Of a DNA stretch of 47,709 nucleotides, positions 1-7,373 are shown piece by piece (within the stretch, counting starts at the first letter, position 1; the number at the start of each line of letters is the position of its first letter). Made by a program: the position numbers and the translations under genes. The notes below the pieces were generated by a model. That model made no database searches and had not been told where the DNA came from. It saw only the letters and a list, made by a program, of their open reading frames with translations. The stretch spans positions 1 to 47,709 of the forward strand of contig NZRL01000157.1 in NCBI GenBank assembly GCA_002696205.1, in the 5' to 3' direction. This DNA is from Rhodospirillaceae bacterium (GTDB lineage Bacteria > Pseudomonadota > Alphaproteobacteria > Rhodospirillales > Casp-alpha2).

Positions 1-316
1 CCGCCGACAAGGCCCGTTGAAAACCTGCCGATCCCAGGAAGTTCCTGCTGTCTGTCTTTTCGATTTTTCAATCTGTCGTAGGCCGGAGCCGTGCAGCCGC
101 CCGCGGGCATCCGTGCCTGAGATCATTCATACGCCCCTGAACCCAGTCCGTTCAAAACGAAAATATTCCGCCTAAGCGCGGTCTGGTGGAAAACCCCTAC
201 CGGACAATGGGTTGGGCCGAATAGGCCCCCATGTTATTTTTTTAAGGTGGCCCGGCACCGCGGGGTCCTTTAGGTAAGAATCCGAAAAACCGCAGCGGCC
301 TGATTGGGGAGGAACC
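1..316. other. Gene-free leader region
   Basis: No open reading frame with a convincing start, ribosome binding site or family resemblance is seen here. The stretch is less GC-rich than the genes around it, with several A/T tracts including a T7 run near 237-243. It probably holds the promoter of the following JmjC-type gene, whose ribosome binding site (GGGGAGGAACC) lies immediately before position 317. No clear terminator or operator was recognised. Confidence 0.5.
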
Positions 317-1522
317 ATGCCGACACCGGAATCCACGGTCACGTTCCGCGACCTGATCGCGCCCCTGACGCCCGAAGAGTTCTTCGCCGATTATTACGGC
401 AAGCGCGCGGTCCACATCCCGGGCGACCCAGCCAAAATTCAGAGACTGTTCGACTGGTCGTCCTTCAACCGGCTGATCAACATGACCACCTTGTGGAACG
501 CCCGGACCATGAAGATGGCGATGGACGGCCGCAACCTGGCGCCCGCGGAGTTCTGCCGCATGGGCGGCCTGCGCGACGGCGGCCACGATTTCGTGCCCGA
601 CTGGCCCAAGGTCGGCGAGTTGCTGTCCGGCGGGGCGTCGGTGGTGCTGGACCTGATGGAAATGCTCGATCCCGGATCGGCCGCGATCGCCACGGCGCTG
701 CAGATGGCGACGGCCTCGCGGGTCACCTGCAACGCCTATTACTCGCGCAACCAGCGCCCGGCCTTCAAAAGCCATTTCGACACCATGGAGGTCTTCGCCG
801 TGCATGTGGAGGGCGAAAAGACCTGGCGGCTATACGACGGCCGGTTCGAGGAACCGGTAGAGGCCGAGGGCTACCGTTATTCCAGCTTCGGCGAAGATCA
901 CCACGAAGCGGCCAAGGGCGCTTTGTCGCAGGAAATCGTCATGACGCCGGGCGATATCCTGTACGTGCCGCGCGGCCAGTATCACGACGCCCTGGCGGCG
1001 TCGGAGGCCTGCCTGCATCTGTCCTACGGCACGGTGCGGCCGACGGGCCTGGATTTCCTGTCGACCCTTCGCGCCGCGGCCCTTCACGATCCGCTGTTCC
1101 GCGCCGAGATGCCGACCCTGGACGACCCGGCGGCCTACCGCGAACGGGTCCGCGATCTGGCCCGGCGCCTGGGCGAGATGTGCGACGACCCGGCGGTCGC
1201 GGGTGAATTGCTGGACGAACAGCGTCGCCGCCTGTTCGACATGATCCCGGGCTTCGACCTGCCGGCACCGGACTTCGCCGCCTTCTACCGGGTCCAGGCC
1301 AAGGGGGCGAAGCTGGCCCGGCGCGGCAAGGATTGGCAACTGACGACCCCGGCGGGCAAGGAAGCGCTGAGCCCCGCCGCCGCGTGCCTCGCCGAATGGG
1401 CGTTGCCGCGCGACGTGATCACCCGGGCCGAGGCCGAAGCGGCCCTGCCGGACCTGGACGAAGCCGACCTGCGGAGTGCGTTGTCGCAGCTTCGGACCTT
1501 GGGAATCCTGTTGCGCGCCTGA
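317..1522 (+). CDS. JmjC/cupin-type 2-oxoglutarate oxygenase-like protein
   Basis: A 401-residue protein of the JmjC-like cupin superfamily (JmjC_2/ROXA-like group), whose known members are Fe(II)/2-oxoglutarate dioxygenases, some of which hydroxylate ribosomal proteins. The metal triad is visible: HFD gives H153 and D155 in the stretch FKSHFDTMEVFAVHVEG, and a distal histidine, H223, follows the strand PGDILYVPRGQYHD. The C-terminal part from about residue 260 is predicted helical and ends in a small winged-helix-like segment, as in ribosomal oxygenases. The start is supported by GGGGAGG directly upstream. The FAH-family gene follows by 86 bases on the same strand, so co-transcription is possible. 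The substrate cannot be told from sequence; a tRNA or small-molecule substrate is also possible. Confidence 0.8.
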   Translation: MPTPESTVTFRDLIAPLTPEEFFADYYGKRAVHIPGDPAKIQRLFDWSSFNRLINMTTLWNARTMKMAMDGRNLAPAEFCRMGGLRDGGHDFVPDWPKVGELLSGGASVVLDLMEMLDPGSAAIATALQMATASRVTCNAYYSRNQRPAFKSHFDTMEVFAVHVEGEKTWRLYDGRFEEPVEAEGYRYSSFGEDHHEAAKGALSQEIVMTPGDILYVPRGQYHDALAASEACLHLSYGTVRPTGLDFLSTLRAAALHDPLFRAEMPTLDDPAAYRERVRDLARRLGEMCDDPAVAGELLDEQRRRLFDMIPGFDLPAPDFAAFYRVQAKGAKLARRGKDWQLTTPAGKEALSPAAACLAEWALPRDVITRAEAEAALPDLDEADLRSALSQLRTLGILLRA

Positions 1523-1608
1523 GGCGCATCGCGTACATCCGAAGCATCCGAAGCGGCCCTGGTTTTCATCCACCGGCCCCGCCCTCAGAAGATTTCAAGG
1601 ACGTATTC

Positions 1609-2295
1609 ATGGCTTATGTCATTCCTCAACCGCCCCAATCCGCCCTGCCGGTTGCCGGCACGGACGATTCCTTCCCCGTGCGCCGCGTCTATTGCGTCGG
1701 CCGCAATTACGCCGAACACGCCATCGAAATGGGCCACGACCCGAACCGCGAGCCGCCGTTCTTCTTTCAGAAATGCCCGGACAACCTGGCCGTCGGCGGC
1801 GGCGATTGGCCCTATCCGGTGGCGTCGAACGACGTGCATTGGGAACTTGAACTGGTCGTCGGCCTGAAGGAAGGCGGCACCGATATTCCCGCCGCCAAGG
1901 CGTTGGACCATGTCTACGGCTATGCCGTGGCGTTGGACATGACGCGCCGCGATCTGCAGGGTGCCGCCAAGAAGATGGGCCGCCCCTGGGACACCGGCAA
2001 GGCGTTCGAGCTTTCCGCCCCCTGCACGGCGATTCATCCGGCATCCGAGGTCGGCCATCCGTCGGAAGGCCGCATCTGGCTGGAATGCAACGGCGAGATC
2101 CGCCAGGACGGCGACCTGAACCAGATGATCTGGAAAATCCCGGAAATGATCGAATACCTGTCGGGCCTGTTCACCCTGGCGCCGGGCGACCTGATCCTGA
2201 CCGGCACGCCGGCCGGCGTCGGCCCGGTGCAGCGGGGCGACACCCTGCACGGCGTGGTCGATGGCGTGGACGAGTTGACCATCAAGGTGGTCTAA
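1609..2295 (+). CDS. Fumarylacetoacetate hydrolase (FAH) family protein
   Basis: A 228-residue protein of the FAH fold, the size of fumarylpyruvate hydrolases and FAHD1-like acylpyruvases that cleave C-C bonds in 2,4-dioxo acids or decarboxylate oxaloacetate. The family signature is clear: YCVGRNYAEHA near residue 28, the metal ligands E79 and E81 in HWELELVVG, D110 in ALDMTRRD, and the C-terminal LTGTPAGVGPV. The reading frame is open back to 1333, but homology begins at ATG 1609, which has AAGGA eight bases upstream. It is followed at once by a strong intrinsic terminator. Fumarylpyruvate hydrolase is the most likely label; no aromatic catabolic genes are nearby, so a housekeeping acylpyruvase or oxaloacetate decarboxylase role is equally possible. 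Confidence 0.88.
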   Translation: MAYVIPQPPQSALPVAGTDDSFPVRRVYCVGRNYAEHAIEMGHDPNREPPFFFQKCPDNLAVGGGDWPYPVASNDVHWELELVVGLKEGGTDIPAAKALDHVYGYAVALDMTRRDLQGAAKKMGRPWDTGKAFELSAPCTAIHPASEVGHPSEGRIWLECNGEIRQDGDLNQMIWKIPEMIEYLSGLFTLAPGDLILTGTPAGVGPVQRGDTLHGVVDGVDELTIKVV

Positions 2296-2313
2296 CTCAT
2301 TAAAATATCGAAT

Positions 2314-2351
2314 AAAAAGCGGTGGAACCTGGGGTTTCCGCCGCTTTTTTT
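2314..2351 (+). terminator. Rho-independent terminator after FAH gene
   Basis: A 14-pair stem (2314-2327 with 2336-2349, one G-U pair) closes on an eight-base loop and runs into a T7 tract. It starts 18 bases after the FAH stop codon. The A tract on the 5' side means it could also work on the other strand, but no gene ends there from the right. Confidence 0.9.
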
Positions 2352-2419
2352 GTGCCGAGAATCCGGCGCTCCTGCCCTTGATTTGCCCAATTCCGGCCCT
2401 GGGGCCGCCCCGCTTCCAT

Positions 2420-2459
2420 GGTCTCCTTATTCCCGCTTGGACGGAAATAAAGGAGATCC
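2420..2459 (+). promoter_or_regulatory. Hairpin sequestering the small-ORF ribosome binding site
   Basis: Bases 2420-2431 (GGTCTCCTTATT) can pair with 2446-2458 (AATAAAGGAGATC) with one bulged A and one G-U pair, leaving a 14-base loop. The 3' arm contains the AAGGAG of the ORF beginning at 2463, so the folded form should hide the ribosome binding site. The pairing is read from the sequence; a regulatory role, such as a thermometer or attenuator, is inference. There is no T run, so it is not an intrinsic terminator. Confidence 0.45.
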
Positions 2460-2462
2460 CCG

Positions 2463-2576
2463 ATGGAACCCTGGACAGCCTCCTGGACGGCCCTTGCGGT
2501 CGCCGTGCCGCTGACCGCGACGGCCCTTGCGGCGGAAGCCTTCTTGGATTTGCGGGATATGTTCTGGCTGTTTTGA
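2463..2576 (+). CDS. Candidate 37-residue hydrophobic small protein
   Basis: A short ORF that begins with ATG and has a strong ribosome binding site (AAGGAG, seven bases before the start). The product begins MEPWTASWTALAVAV, has an Ala/Val/Leu/Thr-rich stretch over residues 6-25 that could span a membrane once, and ends DMFWLF. I recognise no family. It lies alone between the FAH terminator and the end of the oppositely oriented DUF2927 gene. Its ribosome binding site can be folded into a hairpin. The strong Shine-Dalgarno and isolated position favour a real gene; the short length means chance cannot be excluded. Confidence 0.4.
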   Translation: MEPWTASWTALAVAVPLTATALAAEAFLDLRDMFWLF

Positions 2577-2599
2577 CGGCCGGGTCGTCGAGCAGCGGG

Positions 2600-3415
2600 C
2601 TATTTACCGGGTCGTTTTTCGGCGAGAATCTTGGCAGCCAACTTGAGCGCCTCGGCATTCGGCAAACCGGGTTTCATGCGGTCGTCGTAGAGCACCCGCA
2701 GCAGCCACCTGTCCGGATCGCTCAGTTCGAGCACCTTGTTCTTGTCGTTGAACAACGACCATTCCAGGTCGGACACGTCGTTCGGCAGCCCCATAAGCTG
2801 GGTGGTCTCCTCGACAATGCAGGTCGCCAAGAACTTCTTCGGATCGACCAGACGGTTGCCGTACTTCGTCTGAGTTGCGACCTCGGCGGCAAAGGCAGCG
2901 TAGGCGAAGGTAAAGGCCCCAGTTTTCTTGCTGTTGATGGCGCGACCGTGGCACATGCCCTCCCCCGACAACCGGGCGGTGTCGGCGGCCTTAAAAACGC
3001 CCTTCGTGTACTTCTCAACCATCGCCGGAAGCTCGGCCTTCGGCGCCCAAAACAGGACCATATTAAACGGCGTCCGGCGGTAGCTTTTCGGCAGCCGCCC
3101 GGCGGCGCGCAAGCCTTCGGAATAAGCCAGATTGATCGCCAACCCGGTCTCCAGACTGAGATCGCGCAGATGGTCGACGATCTGAGATTCGAACTCAGGC
3201 GGATACCCTTTACCCAGGATGGCGATCTTCAGCGGGCGGTCCCAGCGGATCAGCCGTGAGGCTTTCTGATCCTTGTACTCCCGCCCGAAGACCACCAAGT
3301 CGAACGCCTCGACAAGACCCTGGTTGCTCACATCCTGGGCTCGCGCGTTGGACGTCACTGCGCTTAAGAGGGGCAGAAGACAAGCAAGAACCAGGGCGAG
3401 GGCAGAAAATCGCAT
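2600..3415 (-). CDS. DUF2927 domain-containing exported protein
   Basis: A 271-residue protein with an N-terminal signal peptide (about residues 1-26, hydrophobic core LALVLACLLPLLSAV, cleavage likely after NARA). The C-terminal half carries the DUF2927 pattern: a conserved CIVEETTQLMGLPNDV segment followed by SLFND and a LLRVLYDDRMKPG stretch. Known family members are uncharacterised secreted or periplasmic proteins; the EExxQ-like segment recalls a zincin-type helix but lacks HExxH, so protease activity should not be assumed. It starts 23 bases after the stop of the upstream EAL-like gene and is the last gene of that four-gene operon, which is its main functional clue. Confidence 0.8.
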   Translation of the reverse strand: MRFSALALVLACLLPLLSAVTSNARAQDVSNQGLVEAFDLVVFGREYKDQKASRLIRWDRPLKIAILGKGYPPEFESQIVDHLRDLSLETGLAINLAYSEGLRAAGRLPKSYRRTPFNMVLFWAPKAELPAMVEKYTKGVFKAADTARLSGEGMCHGRAINSKKTGAFTFAYAAFAAEVATQTKYGNRLVDPKKFLATCIVEETTQLMGLPNDVSDLEWSLFNDKNKVLELSDPDRWLLRVLYDDRMKPGLPNAEALKLAAKILAEKRPGK

Positions 3416-3438
3416 AAGCTATCCTAACAAGGAATGGC

Positions 3439-4620
3439 CTAGCGGACCATGTCGTCGATGTGAAAGCCTTGGAACATGGTGATGCCGCAGGCATGGCCCG
3501 TCTTGATCGCCATTTCGTCGTCGACGCGGGCGAGAACCAACACGGTGCCGCGCTGTTGCAGGCTATGAACCGTTTCCTTCAACGCGGGCAGGACCGTCTC
3601 CGCCCCCGGCCGCCAGAAAATCTTCGCCAACTTGGCGCCGAGACGCGGCAGGTCGAGCACGCCCAGGCTATCCGGGATGATCGCGTCGATGGCGATGGTG
3701 CCGCCGCGCTGGGTGATCAGTTCCGACGCCGTCTGGAACTGATCCCAGTTCTGCAGGACGTTCTCGGCGCGGAATTCCAGAACCAGGCTGCTCAGCGATT
3801 TCTCGCTTTTTTCCAGCAGGCTTTGGAACGAATGAGTGAACACGGTCTCGACGTTCAGGTTCAGCGACGCCTTGGCGCGGTCCGGATTGACCTCGTCGAA
3901 ACATTCGATGAGCATCTGATCGAGCGTTCGGGTCAGGTGCTGGAACACGAGCCCGGCCCCCCGGAAATCGACGCCCGTCAGGATGTGCTGGCGGATCATT
4001 TCGACGGAGATGAAGTATTCCTTCATCACCGGCATGGGCGCCTTGCCCGGCGTGATCAATGCCGTGACCTGGGAGCGGATGAAGTTTTCCGTGAAGGTCT
4101 TCTTGCCCATCTTGCGCATGCCGTCGCGCACGACCTGAATATCGCTTTCACGCAGCGGCCGCGAATCGCCGGTGGCGACGCCGGCTTCCTTGGCGCGGTC
4201 GTCGAAGGTCTGCAGGAACTTGATGGCATTCTGGATGCGGCCCTGCAGCGGGATGATCCGCAGCATGCGCGACTGATCGATCTGTGAGAAATATTCGGAG
4301 AAATTCTGCTGGATGACCCGGATCAGGTCGACCTTGAGTTCGGACGTCCATTCCATCTGATTGTACTCGTTGAGCTTCATCAGAAGAGCGGTATCCGTAT
4401 TGGTCAGCCGATAGACTTCGGCGCCGCGACGTTCGCGCGACCGTTCATAGGACTCGTCGGTCTTCTTGCGAAGCTCCTTGTCCTCTTCCTCGGACATCCC
4501 GAGGCTCGAAAAGCTGACGAGAATCAGATGGTTGGGTTCTTCCGCCCCACCCTTCCAATTCTTCAGGCGGGTCAGAAGCTTAAGATGGTCGCCACCGCCG
4601 CTGGAGGTCGTTTCAGCCAT
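3439..4620 (-). CDS. Degenerate GGDEF/EAL-like protein, paralogue 1
   Basis: A 393-residue cytoplasmic protein, third in a tandem of three diverged paralogues. The C-terminal 200 residues follow the EAL phosphodiesterase fold order: SLNLNVETVF (like the INLS strand, N254), LVLEFRAEN (like ELTE, E282), GGTIAIDAI (like IDDFG, D312), LAKIFW (like LKID, K333), TVLVLARVD (like VIAEGVE, with R365 replacing Glu) and MFQGFHID (like QGY, Q384). The EAL glutamate, second ELTE glutamate, second Asp of DDFG and AEGVE glutamate are missing, so c-di-GMP hydrolysis is not expected. The N-terminal 100 residues resemble a shortened GGDEF fold (YRLTNTDTALLMKL) without the active loop. The frame opens with TTG at 4635, but ATG 4620 has GGAGAG five bases upstream and is preferred. 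The EAL assignment is by eye. Confidence 0.7.
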   Translation of the reverse strand: MAETTSSGGGDHLKLLTRLKNWKGGAEEPNHLILVSFSSLGMSEEEDKELRKKTDESYERSRERRGAEVYRLTNTDTALLMKLNEYNQMEWTSELKVDLIRVIQQNFSEYFSQIDQSRMLRIIPLQGRIQNAIKFLQTFDDRAKEAGVATGDSRPLRESDIQVVRDGMRKMGKKTFTENFIRSQVTALITPGKAPMPVMKEYFISVEMIRQHILTGVDFRGAGLVFQHLTRTLDQMLIECFDEVNPDRAKASLNLNVETVFTHSFQSLLEKSEKSLSSLVLEFRAENVLQNWDQFQTASELITQRGGTIAIDAIIPDSLGVLDLPRLGAKLAKIFWRPGAETVLPALKETVHSLQQRGTVLVLARVDDEMAIKTGHACGITMFQGFHIDDMVR

Positions 4621-4758
4621 AAACTCTCCAAACAAGTCTCAATTCGAGATTAATCAGGTTAATACGATGTATTCCCTGCAAGAACAATGCCCCCCGGGGG
4701 TTTCTCGTAACAGACCGGTCATCGCCCTGAAATATGCAATAGGTCTAGGGCGGGAAAG

Positions 4759-5946
4759 CTACAGCATCATGCCTTCGACATGCAGGCCCTGGAAGGCGGT
4801 GATGCCGACCTCGCGCCCGACCTGAAGGCCCAATTCGGAATCGACGCGGCACAACACCACGATGCAGCCCGCCTCCTGGGCCTGGCGGATGTTGGCACGG
4901 TTGCGCGCCAGATCTTCCATGCCGGATTGGCGCCAGGCGATCTTTGCGATATTGGCATTGAAGCCGACCAGATTGATCACGCCGAGCGCCGCCGGGTCGA
5001 TGGTATCGACGGCGATGTTCCCGCCGAGTGCGCGCACGGTCGCCTGTGCCGCCTGGTATTTGCGGAGATCGCGCATGATGTCGGCCATGCGCAATTCGAC
5101 AATCACGTTGCTGAGCTTGGCGTCCCCGTTGGCTTCGATGAACTTCTGAAAGGCATTACCGGCGACCGATTCCAAGGTCAGGTTCAAGGCGCATTTGGCG
5201 CCCGACGGATTGAACAGCTTGTGCATGCCCAGCATCAGCCCGTCGAGCGTCAGGGTCAGCTGGGGAAACAGGGGGTCGGATTCGTGAATGGCGACATTGT
5301 TCAGGATGTCAGAGCCCAACAGGTCCAGGCGGACGTAATATTCGCGGGCGATGGGCACCGGCGGCTTGCCGCCGGAGATCAGAGTGATCGACTGGCCCTG
5401 CACGTAAGTTTCCGCGAAGGCCTTGTCGCCGGTCTTGGCATAGAGCGAACGCAAGGTCTGAACGTCCGACGCATTCAGGGGGCGGGTCCCGTCGGCGCCG
5501 GCGATCACCCCGGCTTCCTTGGCCCGCTCCTCGAAAGCTTCGAGGAAACGCAGGGCACCCGCCATCTGGGTCGTCATATCGATCGTCCGGACGATCTTGG
5601 TCTGATCAACCTCGGAGACCTTCTCCGGCGCCTCTTCCTGAACGACCTTGAGCAACTGCATCTTCAATTCCTGGGGCACCTCCATCCGGTTCATTTCCGT
5701 GAGATTGCAGACCAGGGCGATGTTGCTGGGCGACAGCTGATAGGCCTCGCCGCCGCGCACCCGCGCGATACGGGCGTGCAGTTCGGCGATTTCATCCATC
5801 AGGATGTCATCGTCCTCGGGCAGGCCGAGTTCGGAAATATCAACCAGCAGCAGGGTGTTCTGATCGCTTTTCTTCGATCCCATGCCCCGCAGTTTCTTTA
5901 GGAGGTCGACGGCGTCGCCCGCCATCGGTGAAGACCCGAATGCCAT
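4759..5946 (-). CDS. Degenerate GGDEF/EAL-like protein, paralogue 2
   Basis: A 395-residue paralogue of the proteins on either side. It keeps the same order of EAL-like elements: CALNLTLESV, NVIVELRMADI, GGNIAVDTID, NIAKIAW, CIVVLCRVDSE and AFQGLHVEG. As in its relatives, the residues that bind metal in true EAL phosphodiesterases are largely replaced, whereas the N, first E, first D, K and Q positions persist. The N-terminal half again has a GGDEF-like pattern (LLLVDISELG, then YQLSPSNIALVCNL). It is the most divergent of the three at the C-terminus and lacks the Cys-Ile loop of the others. It starts at ATG 5946, 47 bases after the upstream paralogue, and is followed by a 138-base spacer. 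Binding c-di-GMP or a protein partner is a plausible role; no function is established. Confidence 0.7.
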   Translation of the reverse strand: MAFGSSPMAGDAVDLLKKLRGMGSKKSDQNTLLLVDISELGLPEDDDILMDEIAELHARIARVRGGEAYQLSPSNIALVCNLTEMNRMEVPQELKMQLLKVVQEEAPEKVSEVDQTKIVRTIDMTTQMAGALRFLEAFEERAKEAGVIAGADGTRPLNASDVQTLRSLYAKTGDKAFAETYVQGQSITLISGGKPPVPIAREYYVRLDLLGSDILNNVAIHESDPLFPQLTLTLDGLMLGMHKLFNPSGAKCALNLTLESVAGNAFQKFIEANGDAKLSNVIVELRMADIMRDLRKYQAAQATVRALGGNIAVDTIDPAALGVINLVGFNANIAKIAWRQSGMEDLARNRANIRQAQEAGCIVVLCRVDSELGLQVGREVGITAFQGLHVEGMML

Positions 5947-5993
5947 ATCGTGCTTCCGCTCGTATCCTCTTCAGACGCCGGACCGGTGCGGCC

Positions 5994-7226
5994 TCAAGCG
6001 CCGCCTTTTCCGGCCGCACCGCCGGCCAAAAGCTTGTCCACGTGATATCCTTGAAACAGGGTGATGCCAAGGCTTTGGCCGATCTTGACCGCCTGTTCAT
6101 CGTCGACATGCGCCAGCACCATGACCGTGCCGCCTTCCTGCATGGCACGTATGTCGTCCTTGGCCTGCATCAGGTCGTCGACCGCGTCGCCGTGCCACAT
6201 GATCTTCGCCATCTTGACCTTGAGCCGGTGCAGGTTGACGACACCCAGCGTCTCGGTCTGCACGTTGTCGATGGCAACCGACCCGCCTTTGTTGGCGATC
6301 AGCTCACAGGCCGTCTGGAACTGGCTGAAATGCTGGAACATGTTGTCCTGACGGAATTCGACGATCACGCCCTTGAGCCCGGCGTCGCCGCCGTCACGCA
6401 GATAATGTTCGAAGGCGTTCGTGAAGACGGTCTCGACGTTCATGTTGAGTGAAGTTTTCGCCCGTTCCGGCGTGACCGCCCCGATGCAATACAGCAGCGC
6501 CTGATCGAAGGTCAGGGTCAGTTGGTTGAAGACGTTCCCCGTGCCACGGAAGTCGACGCCCCGCAGGACGTTCTGCTTCAACAGGTCGATGCCGACGTAA
6601 TATTCCGTCATCGCGGGGACCGCCGGCTGGCCCGGCTTGATCATCGCGGCGGTTTGCGAGCGGATATAGCGTTTGCCGAACTCGCGCGGGCCCAGCTTGC
6701 GCAGGACGTCGCGGAGTTTCTGGATATCCTGCATGTTGAGCGGCCGCTCGCCCGTATCGGCGTCGGCGGTGGTTTCCTTGCGCCGGTCGCCATAGGCCTC
6801 GAGGAACCGCTTGGCCGTATCCAGACGCGTCGCCAAGTCGATCGGCCGGATCAGACGCGCCTGATCGATCTTGGAAAAATGTTCGGGCAGGTTGTGCTGG
6901 ATCACCCGCATGAGGTCGACCTTCAGGTCCATCATGGTTTCCATGCGATTGAAATCGGCCAGCTTGATAAGGATCGCCGTGTCCAGGGCGGACAGCTTGT
7001 AGACGGCGCCGCCACGGGCATGGACGAACGTGAGGAAGGCTTCTTCCAACGCCTGCTGCACGCCCTCTTGTTCGCCGGGCATGCCGAGCGTCGTGAAAGA
7101 GATCAGCAACAGGTGATTGACGTCGGAATCAACCGCCGACCAATGGTTGAGCGCCTCCATCAGGCCATGGATGTCGCCGATTTCGCCGCCGGGCTCGCCG
7201 CCCGACCCGGCATTCAGGATATCCAA
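5994..7226 (-). CDS. Degenerate GGDEF/EAL-like protein, paralogue 3 (operon head)
   Basis: The first gene of the four-gene minus-strand operon, encoding 410 residues if translation begins at TTG 7226. The frame is open to a GTG at 7247, but the intervening codons (reading R-K-R-R-R-R) are simply a purine-rich AAGAGGAGG Shine-Dalgarno, six bases before the TTG. EAL-like elements in order are TSLNMNVETVF, GVIVEFRQDN, GGSVAIDNV, KMAKIMW, TVMVLAHVDDE and LFQGYHVDK. The catalytic glutamates and the second Asp of the DDFG motif are absent. The N-terminus has LLLISFTTLGM and VYKLSALDTAILIKL, matching the GGDEF-like half of its relatives. It is closer to paralogue 1 than to paralogue 2. A scaffold or ligand-sensing role is inferred from the loss of catalytic residues. 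Confidence 0.7.
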   Translation of the reverse strand: MDILNAGSGGEPGGEIGDIHGLMEALNHWSAVDSDVNHLLLISFTTLGMPGEQEGVQQALEEAFLTFVHARGGAVYKLSALDTAILIKLADFNRMETMMDLKVDLMRVIQHNLPEHFSKIDQARLIRPIDLATRLDTAKRFLEAYGDRRKETTADADTGERPLNMQDIQKLRDVLRKLGPREFGKRYIRSQTAAMIKPGQPAVPAMTEYYVGIDLLKQNVLRGVDFRGTGNVFNQLTLTFDQALLYCIGAVTPERAKTSLNMNVETVFTNAFEHYLRDGGDAGLKGVIVEFRQDNMFQHFSQFQTACELIANKGGSVAIDNVQTETLGVVNLHRLKVKMAKIMWHGDAVDDLMQAKDDIRAMQEGGTVMVLAHVDDEQAVKIGQSLGITLFQGYHVDKLLAGGAAGKGGA

Positions 7227-7308
7227 CCTTCGCCTCCTCTTCCGCACCGGGTATGCCCCGGCATCGGAACCACCGCGGCCGTTGTCCGGCCACGGTCCCT
7301 TTGGGCGC

Positions 7309-7339
7309 AGTATAACCCCAAAGCAAAACCCTTCGCCAA
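7309..7339 (-). promoter_or_regulatory. Candidate promoter for the EAL-like operon
   Basis: On the minus strand TTGGCG (7339-7334) and TATACT (7314-7309) are separated by 19 bases, about 80 bases upstream of the TTG start at 7226. The -10 element is good, the spacing is at the long end, and the region is more AT-rich than its surroundings. Read by eye only. Confidence 0.35.
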
Positions 7340-7373
7340 CAAGGCTTTAGTTATAATTTGGACGTTTTTCGCC

